From an uncultured Collinsella sp. (lineage in GTDB: Bacteria; Actinomycetota; Coriobacteriia; Coriobacteriales; Coriobacteriaceae): a stretch of DNA of 10,668 nucleotides. A program made the position numbers and the translations under genes. The notes beneath the pieces were generated by a model. The model made no database searches, was not told the DNA's origin, and was given only the letters and a program-made list of their open reading frames with translations. The DNA lies in contig CABQJJ010000056.1 of assembly GCA_902464485.1 (NCBI GenBank), positions 1-10,668 of the forward strand. The letters run 5' to 3'. This document shows positions 1-5,018 of the stretch, in pieces (positions within the stretch are counted from its first letter, which is position 1; the number at the start of each line of letters is the position of its first letter).

Positions 1-761
1 AGCGGTATTCCGACCTTAAGGGACTTCTGCGGCAGTGGGGTCCCACCATGGACGACGTGTTTGCTATGCGCGATCGCTCACAAGAGCTGTTGTCGCTGGT
101 AGACGATGGTGATGAGCAGATCAAGAAGGCTCGCGAAGCGCTTGGCGCGGCGGAGCGCGAACTGTTCGCCGCCGCCAAGGCACTTAAGCGTGCACGCAAT
201 ACGGCAGCCCCGCGTTTTTGTCACGAGGTTGGCCGCCAAATGGCGCGTCTGGAAATGGGCAGCGCCGAACTTGTCTGGGAGTCGCGTGATCTTCCCCGCG
301 CCGAGTGGACGCCTGCTGGTCCTTCGAGCTATGAGCTTTTGTATCGCAGCGGCGCCGGTTTGACACCGCGCCCTCTGCGCCGCATCGCCTCGGGCGGCGA
401 GCTCAGCCGCGTCATGCTTGCGAGCAAGGTGGTCTTGGGTAATGCGGACGGCGTCGACACACTGGTATTTGACGAGGTCGATGCTGGTGTCGGTGGCTCC
501 ACGGCTCGTGCTCTTGCTGGCGTGCTGGCTGATCTTGCCGCCACGCATCAGGTCATCGTCGTAACGCACCTGGCGCAGGTTGCGGTCATGGCCGACAAGC
601 ATTACGTGGTCAGTAAAGAGCCCGGTGACGTTCCCCAGACGCACTTGGACGAGGTGACCGGCGAGGCTCGCACTGCCGAGATTGCCCGTATGCTCAGCGG
701 CGATCAATCGGAGGCAAGCCTAGCGCATGCCAAGCAGATGCTTGCGGAGGCACGTGCTTAG
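1..761 (+). CDS. recN: DNA repair ATPase RecN, C-terminal part (5' end outside window)
   Basis: RecN is an SMC-like ABC ATPase that acts in the cytoplasm at DNA double-strand breaks during recombinational repair. The reading frame is open from base 3 to the TAG at 759-761, so the window holds about 252 residues, a bit under half of a usual RecN of about 550. The first part (to about base 240) is charged and Ala/Lys/Glu-rich, as expected for the end of the coiled coil. Next comes the C-terminal half of the ABC head: the signature SGGELSR (from 390), Walker B LVFDEVDAGVGG (from 462) and the switch histidine in VVTHLAQVA (His at 567-569). The ATG at 48 lies inside the gene and is not the start. 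The gene converges on the rpiR-type regulator and ends before a bidirectional terminator. The family call is very secure; only the upstream end is missing. Confidence 0.95.
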   Translation, partial: RYSDLKGLLRQWGPTMDDVFAMRDRSQELLSLVDDGDEQIKKAREALGAAERELFAAAKALKRARNTAAPRFCHEVGRQMARLEMGSAELVWESRDLPRAEWTPAGPSSYELLYRSGAGLTPRPLRRIASGGELSRVMLASKVVLGNADGVDTLVFDEVDAGVGGSTARALAGVLADLAATHQVIVVTHLAQVAVMADKHYVVSKEPGDVPQTHLDEVTGEARTAEIARMLSGDQSEASLAHAKQMLAEARA

Positions 762-793
762 ACCGAGTCGCCACATGCATGTCCGACCCGGCT

Positions 794-953
794 GCCACGA
801 AACCGCCCCATCTACTACGTTTAACAGGCTATCGGCTTCCACGCCAAGAATTGCAAAAAGAAAACTGCAGGTAGAACGCCTGCGGTTTTCTCTATTTTCG
901 GTATGTGGTTGCGCCATACGGTTAAAACGTAGTAGATGGGCCGGTTTCGTGGC
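794..953. repeat. Nested long inverted repeat between recN and the rpiR-type gene
   Basis: The left arm is 794-825 and the right arm 921-953. The right arm is the reverse complement of the left apart from one C/G difference and one extra base in an A-run. The arms are 95 bases apart and enclose a second hairpin, the terminator at 860-890. No reading frame of note lies within. Arms of over 30 bp go well beyond what a terminator needs, so this may be a dispersed intergenic (MITE- or REP-like) element or an RNA-folding element. The repeat is seen directly; its nature is inference. Confidence 0.85.
860..898. terminator. Bidirectional intrinsic terminator between recN and the rpiR-type gene
   Basis: The 12-bp stem 860-871/879-890 (one T·G wobble) has a 7-base loop. 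On the plus strand it is followed by a T-rich run (TCTATTTT, to 898), and on the minus strand by TTTTCTTTTT. It can end both recN and the convergent regulator gene. Confidence 0.85.
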
Positions 954-982
954 GAGTGGCGTCTATCGGCTCCCCAAGTCGC

Positions 983-1840
983 CTACTCCACGACCTTATC
1001 GGGCTGGATGAGCTCCTCGTAGTAGCTGATGTGCTCTCGGGCGTCCTCGATTTCGGGCAGCAGGAAGTTGTAGATGACCTCTATGATCATCGTGGCGCTC
1101 ATCTTGGAGAACGCGAAATCGCCCGTTGTCAGCAGCGCCTCGTGATTGACGGTATTAAAGGTGTAGTCGGCCAGGCGAGCAAGCGGAGACTTGCTGTCGC
1201 TGCTGATGACGACTACGGTAGCACCGCAGTCGCGAGCCGCTTTTGCCATGCGATTCAGACGGCGCGATTTGCCTGAGTTCGAGATCAGCACGATTACGTC
1301 ACCGGGGCGCAACGTGAGCGCAAAGCCGATTGATGTTTCGCTGATGGTGCTTGCCATGCAGCGTAGGCCCAGCTGTGAGAACTTAAACGTCGCGTCGAGC
1401 GCGACGGCGTTGGTGTTGCCTACGGCCGCAAACTCAATAACACCTGCATTCTTTAACGCGTGCACAACGGCCGCCAGCGTATCGTGGTCGATTCCGTCGA
1501 TGGTCGCGTTAAGCTCGCTGACCTTAGCAGCCAAGATATTCTTAAGGCTCTGCTCCATGCTGTCGAGCGAGACCTCGTCGGTCACGCCCTCGTTACGTTG
1601 GCTCTCCAAATCACGCGCCAACGAAAATTGAAAGCTGCGGAAGCTGCCAAAGCCCAGCTTGCGGCAGAAGCGCGAAACGGTTGCCTCGGATGTGGCGGCG
1701 GCACGCGAAAGTTGGGCGGCCGTCAGACGCGGCGCCTCGGACTGGTGCTCCAAAATATAGTCAACAATGCGCTGTTCGGACTCGCTGTATCCCTGGTGGG
1801 TGCTAATGAGAGAGAGCGCGCTCTTGCTACTATCGGTCAT
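983..1840 (-). CDS. RpiR-family transcriptional regulator (HTH_6 plus SIS domain)
   Basis: Predicted 285-residue cytoplasmic regulator. The N-terminal winged-helix domain (about residues 1-80) has the helix-turn-helix SEATVSRFCRKLGF at about 51-64, followed by the family-typical GSFRSFQFSLARDL. A sugar-isomerase (SIS) domain covers about residues 134-240, with FAAVGNTNAVALDATFKFSQLG and the SNSGKS phosphosugar-binding loop at about 187-192. Family members sense sugar phosphates and repress or activate sugar genes. The start at 1840 is preferred over the in-frame ATG at 1888: it has AGGAG six bases upstream, while the 1888 ATG directly abuts the -10-like TATACT (1889-1894) and has no Shine-Dalgarno. 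Divergent from fruA across 272 bp, so it most likely controls fruA, perhaps with fructose-1-phosphate as ligand. The ligand and the direction of control are inference. Confidence 0.93.
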   Translation of the reverse strand: MTDSSKSALSLISTHQGYSESEQRIVDYILEHQSEAPRLTAAQLSRAAATSEATVSRFCRKLGFGSFRSFQFSLARDLESQRNEGVTDEVSLDSMEQSLKNILAAKVSELNATIDGIDHDTLAAVVHALKNAGVIEFAAVGNTNAVALDATFKFSQLGLRCMASTISETSIGFALTLRPGDVIVLISNSGKSRRLNRMAKAARDCGATVVVISSDSKSPLARLADYTFNTVNHEALLTTGDFAFSKMSATMIIEVIYNFLLPEIEDAREHISYYEELIQPDKVVE

Positions 1841-1888
1841 GGCTGGCTCCTGGTTGGCATGAAAATCGGACTTGTTTTGTAATGTCAT

Positions 1889-1894
1889 AGTATA
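1889..1894 (-). promoter_or_regulatory. Candidate -10 of the rpiR-type gene
   Basis: TATACT (minus strand) matches five of six bases of TATAAT and lies about 48 bases before the chosen ATG, next to the GGAG ribosome site. I see no good -35 at 16-18 bp spacing, so activator help or a weak promoter is possible. Confidence 0.4.
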
Positions 1895-1921
1895 GGGGCA
1901 TTTTCAATTACAAGATACACC

Positions 1922-2039
1922 TTGCCGTTTCAAGTGTTGATGGTAAACTTTCATCGACCGTTTACGGGTATGAAAGAACCTTTCACCGGAGAATTGGGAC
2001 ATTTCCCTTTCCGCGAAAGCGCTGGGTTGGTATCTTTCA
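1922..2039 (+). promoter_or_regulatory. fruA promoter/operator region with repeated CTTTCA half-sites
   Basis: CTTTCA or its complement TGAAAG occurs four times: 1948-1953, 1971-1976 (reverse), 1980-1985 and 2034-2039. Two of them form a perfect 15-bp palindrome, TGAAAGAACCTTTCA (1971-1985). The first and second form an outer inverted repeat, CTTTCAT-15-ATGAAAG (1948-1976). A weak promoter TTGCCG (1922-1927)-16-TAAACT (1944-1949) would overlap the first half-site, so a bound repressor could block it. The likely binder is the divergent RpiR-type protein. The repeats are seen directly; the operator role is inference. Confidence 0.5.
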
Positions 2040-2112
2040 ATTGTGGAAAAGCGCGCAAGGACGCGCGTGTAGGGGAGCGCTTGCGGGCGCAAAACTTAAA
2101 AAGGAGGGACAC

Positions 2113-4116
2113 ATGGCTAAGTTTGACATCATCGCCGCGACCGGTTGCCCAACCGGCATTGCGCACACCTTCATGGCGAAGGAGGCGCTGGAGAAGGCAG
2201 CTGCCGAGCGAGGTCTGACCATTAAGGTCGAGACTCATGGCCAGGTCGGTGTCGAGAACGAGCTCACGAAGGGTGAGATCGCCGGTGCCAAGGCCGTCGT
2301 CGTCGCAGCCGACAAGGATGTCCAGGCCGAGCGTTTCGCCGGTAAGCCTATGGTTTCCGTCGGCGTTTCCAAGGCCCTGTCCGTCGAGGCCGCCGGTAAG
2401 CTGGTCGACCGCGCGCTCGCCGCCAAGGGCGACGATACGATTGCTGCTGCCGCCGATGTCGAGGACGAGGTCGAGGAGAAGGAGTCCATCGGCCACATCA
2501 TCTATAAGCACCTCATGAACGGCGTCAGCCACATGCTGGTCTTCGTCGTTGCCGGTGGTGTTCTGACCGCCATTTCGTTCCTGTGGGGCATTACGTCCTT
2601 CGATTCGACGGCTGCCGACTACAACAGCTTTGCCGCGATGCTCAAGATCATCGGCGGCATCGCCATGAACCTCATGGTTCCGGTTCTTTCCGCCTACATC
2701 GCCGAGTCCATCGGCAAGCGCCCGGCGCTCGTCCCCGGTTTTGTCGCCGGTATGATCGCCATCCAGGGCCTGCCTGTTAACGCCGATACCGGCATGATCG
2801 ACGCCGGTGGCGCTGGCGTGGGCTTCGGCTTCCTGGGCGGCATCGTCGGCGGCTTCCTCGCTGGCTATGTCATTCTGCTGCTCGAGAAGGTCTTTGCCGG
2901 CCTGCCCAAGAACCTGGACGGCCTCAAGGCTATCTTCCTGTACCCGCTGTTCTCGACGGCTATCGTCGGCCTGGTCATGCTCGGCATTTCCGGCCCCATG
3001 GCTGCCATCAACACCGCCATGATGGACTTCCTCAAGGGCCTGTCAGCCTCTGGCGCCGTTGTCCTGGGTCTTGCCATCGGCTGCATGTGCGCCTTTGACA
3101 TGGGCGGCCCGGTCAACAAGGCTGCTTACGTCACTGGTACCGCTATGCTCACCGAGGCCCTGGCCGCCGGTGTTGGCACCGACACCTACAACTTCGGCAC
3201 CAACTTCATGGCTGCCGTCTCCGCCGCTTGCATCGTTCCGCCGCTGATCACCACCTTCGCCGTCGTTGTCGGCAAGAAGTACTTCAGCCAGGAGGATCAC
3301 GACGCCGGTGTCGTCAACCTCATCCTTGGTTGCACCCACATCACCGAGGGCGCCATTCCGTTCATGACCAAGAACATCTGGCCCGTCATGCCCATCATGA
3401 TGCTCGGTTCTTCCATCGCTTCGATCCTGACCATCATGTTCAGCGTTCACGATCCGGCGCCTCACGGTGGCTTCCTGGTCCTGCCCGTTGTCGAGAACGG
3501 TCCGCTGTGGGTCCTCGCGATCCTCATCGGCGCTGTGGTCGGTGGCATCCTGTTCGTGGCCTTCAAGAAGTATGACTTCGAGAAGAACCAGAAGGCCGCT
3601 CCTGCAGCCAAGTCGGTTGAGGCCCCCAAGGCCGCTGCCGTCGAGGCTCCCAAGTCCGAGGCTGCCGACTTCGTGAAGGTTGAGAACGTCTTTGTCGCCG
3701 AGGACTTCGCTTCTCGTGACGAGGCTCTGAGCTTTGTCTCCAACCAGGCCGTCAAGGCCGGTATCGCCGGCGACGCCGACGCCGTGATGAACGCCTTCCT
3801 GGCCCGCGAGGCCGAGGGCACCACGGGCATGATGGAGGGCTTCGCCATCCCGCATGCCAAGTCCGACGCCATTACCGAGGCCGCCGTCATCGTCGTCAAG
3901 GACGAGTCTGGCGTGACCGGTTGGGACACCATGGACGGCGCTCCCGTCAACGTGGCCATCGCCCTGCTCATCCCGGGTGCACAGGCTGGCACTACGCACC
4001 TCAAGATTTTGTCCAAGGTCGCCGAGGCGCTCATGGACGAGGACTTCCGTGTCACCGTCAAGGGTTCCACGGACGCCGCCGAGATCGCCAAGACGATCAA
4101 CGCCCGCTTGGTCTAA
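2113..4116 (+). CDS. fruA: PTS fructose-type enzyme II, IIB-IIC-IIA fusion
   Basis: Membrane permease that imports a sugar, most likely fructose, and phosphorylates it with phosphate from HPr. The product has 667 residues. The IIB domain covers about 1-105, with the phospho-cysteine Cys12 in ATGCPTGIAHTFMA. The IIC membrane domain covers about 125-485, with many hydrophobic segments and the glycine-rich loops of fructose IIC proteins. An Ala/Pro/Lys/Glu linker (about 485-518) leads to a IIA domain ending at 667, with the phospho-histidine His581 in FAIPHAKSDA. The order IIB-IIC-IIA differs from the IIA-IIB-IIC order common in Firmicutes FruA. The start is ATG at 2113, behind AGGAGG at 2102-2107; the frame stays open upstream to 2041, but that stretch has no ribosome site. 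Codons are strongly biased, as in highly expressed genes. Fructose is favoured by IIB/IIC type and the adjacent kinase genes; mannose-type or 2-O-glycerate substrates are less likely. Confidence 0.92.
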   Translation: MAKFDIIAATGCPTGIAHTFMAKEALEKAAAERGLTIKVETHGQVGVENELTKGEIAGAKAVVVAADKDVQAERFAGKPMVSVGVSKALSVEAAGKLVDRALAAKGDDTIAAAADVEDEVEEKESIGHIIYKHLMNGVSHMLVFVVAGGVLTAISFLWGITSFDSTAADYNSFAAMLKIIGGIAMNLMVPVLSAYIAESIGKRPALVPGFVAGMIAIQGLPVNADTGMIDAGGAGVGFGFLGGIVGGFLAGYVILLLEKVFAGLPKNLDGLKAIFLYPLFSTAIVGLVMLGISGPMAAINTAMMDFLKGLSASGAVVLGLAIGCMCAFDMGGPVNKAAYVTGTAMLTEALAAGVGTDTYNFGTNFMAAVSAACIVPPLITTFAVVVGKKYFSQEDHDAGVVNLILGCTHITEGAIPFMTKNIWPVMPIMMLGSSIASILTIMFSVHDPAPHGGFLVLPVVENGPLWVLAILIGAVVGGILFVAFKKYDFEKNQKAAPAAKSVEAPKAAAVEAPKSEAADFVKVENVFVAEDFASRDEALSFVSNQAVKAGIAGDADAVMNAFLAREAEGTTGMMEGFAIPHAKSDAITEAAVIVVKDESGVTGWDTMDGAPVNVAIALLIPGAQAGTTHLKILSKVAEALMDEDFRVTVKGSTDAAEIAKTINARLV

Positions 4117-4153
4117 TCCCACAGTTCGCGAATAACTTCGTTCCCTGTATATA

Positions 4154-4188
4154 AGGCGGAGACTCCACCAGGAGTCCCCGCCTTTTTC
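4154..4188 (+). terminator. Intrinsic terminator of fruA
   Basis: The 12-bp stem 4155-4166/4171-4182 (one A/C mismatch) has a 4-base loop and is followed by TTTTT at 4183-4187. It lies 38 bases after the fruA stop, separating fruA from ptsH transcription. Confidence 0.88.
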
Positions 4189-4202
4189 ATACCACCCGGC
4201 AC

Positions 4203-4376
4203 TTAAGGACGTTCCTTTGCTGCCGGCATCCATGGACGCTTCTCAGTTCGCAGAAGGGCATAGATAACCGCATCAACCAGATCTTCCATACGATCAGAGA
4301 TCCAGCCAGAATTCCGTTCGTACGATATTACTCTGGACCGACTGAGTTTCCGCAGCTCGCCTGCCGGGCGGGGCGG
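4203..4376 (-). pseudogene. Possible 3' relic of a protein gene, unrecognised
   Basis: On the minus strand one frame is open for 57 codons between an upstream stop (4377-4379) and a TAA (4203-4205). From about base 4350 downward it reads like real protein: charged and hydrophobic residues alternate, with stretches such as SRVISYERNSGWISDRMEDL and VDAVIYALLRTEKRPW. The only ATG with reasonable length (complement of 4287-4289) would give 28 residues and has no ribosome site. The upstream part runs into the left arm of the inverted repeat that begins at 4355. I do not recognise the family. It could be the tail of a decayed gene cut off at the repeat, or chance. No function is claimed. Confidence 0.3.
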
Positions 4377-4483
4377 TTAAGTTTGTCGCGAGTTCCGCAC
4401 GCAAAGGAAAGCACTTAATGTGCTTTCCGTCTTGCGCAGGACTGTAGAGCAGCAAACTTAACCGCCCCGCCCGGCAGGCGAGC
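4355..4483. repeat. Perfect 31-bp nested inverted repeat between fruA and ptsH
   Basis: Arms 4355-4385 and 4453-4483 are perfect reverse complements, very GC-rich except for the inner AAGTTTG end. The 67-base interior holds a second hairpin, 4406-4414/4420-4428 (9 bp, TTAAT loop), extended by CGCAA/TTGCG (4400-4404/4432-4436). The layout matches the repeat at 794-953: long outer arms and an inner hairpin. It is not a classic terminator, since there is no T-run at either outer end. Whether it is a small mobile-like element or a functional RNA or DNA structure cannot be told from one copy. Confidence 0.9.
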
Positions 4484-4547
4484 ATGCAGCAACGACATCC
4501 GTCCAACAATTCGTGCGAAACACAATGAAAAACCGTTTGATGTGAGT

Positions 4548-4556
4548 TAATATAAA
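4548..4556 (+). promoter_or_regulatory. Candidate -10 of ptsH
   Basis: The AT-rich TAATATAAA contains two overlapping -10-like hexamers (TAATAT and TATAAA), 66-74 bases before the ptsH ATG. It is preceded by an A-rich stretch (4527-4532) but no clear -35. The rest of the gap from 4484 to 4621 shows only the ptsH ribosome site. Confidence 0.35.
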
Positions 4557-4621
4557 CAACGTCGTGAATCTGGCTCCTGCCGCATGGTTGACAGGGGTTA
4601 AACACAAAAAAGGAGTCAATT

Positions 4622-4885
4622 ATGGTTTCTGAGAAGGCTACCCTCGTTAATCCTCAGGGTCTTCACATGCGTCCGGCCGGCCTCTTCGCCTCCACCATGG
4701 GCAAGTACGCCTGCGACGTGACCGTTGTTACCCCCGAGAAGGAGGTCAACGGTAAGTCTCCGATGGCCCTCATGGCTGCTGGTATCCCTTGCGGTACCGA
4801 GGTCGAGGTCAAGTGCGACGGCGCTGACGAGGCCGAGGCTCTGGCTGCTGCCATCGAGCTCATCAAGAGCGGTCTTGGCGAGTAG
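4622..4885 (+). CDS. ptsH: Phosphocarrier protein HPr
   Basis: Small cytoplasmic protein (87 residues, normal family length) that carries phosphate from enzyme I to the IIA domains of sugar permeases. The active site reads NPQGLHMRPAG, with phospho-histidine His15 and the conserved Arg17. The second conserved region, NGKSPMALM, holds Ser46, the residue phosphorylated by HPr kinase in Firmicutes. Here Pro47 follows, where Ile or Leu is more usual, so regulatory phosphorylation may be absent or altered. The start is supported by AGGAG six bases upstream. Codons are strongly biased, as expected for an abundant protein. The gene stands between its own promoter region and a hairpin with a T-run, so it may be expressed well above ptsI. 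Confidence 0.97.
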   Translation: MVSEKATLVNPQGLHMRPAGLFASTMGKYACDVTVVTPEKEVNGKSPMALMAAGIPCGTEVEVKCDGADEAEALAAAIELIKSGLGE

Positions 4886-4930
4886 AGCTCAAACGGGTCG
4901 CATGTTGAACAATTAAGTTCATACTTGGGG

Positions 4931-4966
4931 GCGCAGTGACCTGTATCAAGGTAGCTGCGCTCTTTT
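4931..4966 (+). terminator. Terminator or attenuator between ptsH and ptsI
   Basis: The stem 4931-4942/4949-4960 has GCGCAG/CTGCGC at the base, then one wobble and one mismatch, then ACCT/AGGT, around a 6-base loop. TCTTTT follows. It would end part or all of the ptsH transcripts before ptsI. Confidence 0.68.
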
Positions 4967-4993
4967 GTCATGGATATGGCAAAACGCTTTATC
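4965..4993 (+). promoter_or_regulatory. Weak candidate promoter of ptsI
   Basis: TTGTCA (4965-4970, five of six to the -35 consensus) is followed after 17 bp by TTTATC (4988-4993, only three of six). It lies just behind the ptsH terminator and 25 bases before the ptsI ATG, where a separate promoter would be needed if termination is efficient. Confidence 0.28.
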
Positions 4994-5018
4994 ACATGAC
5001 ACGGAGAGAGGAATGTGA

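Noticed and set aside
1841..1888. Longer N-terminus of the RpiR-type regulator from the ATG at 1888
   Set aside because: That ATG directly abuts a -10-like TATACT and lacks a Shine-Dalgarno; the ATG at 1840 has one and gives the normal family N-terminus.
2012..2027. CGAAAGCGCTGGG-like catabolite-response (cre) site in the fruA leader
   Set aside because: Only the left half fits the cre consensus and the right half does not; no CcpA is seen in the window.
2041..2112. Upstream in-frame extension of fruA
   Set aside because: It would add 24 residues with no homology to IIB, has no ribosome site, and passes over the AGGAGG at 2102-2107 that fits the ATG at 2113.
4132..4141. ATAACTTCGT, identical to ten bases of a loxP arm
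   Set aside because: There is no second arm and no loxP spacer or recombinase nearby; a ten-base match is chance.
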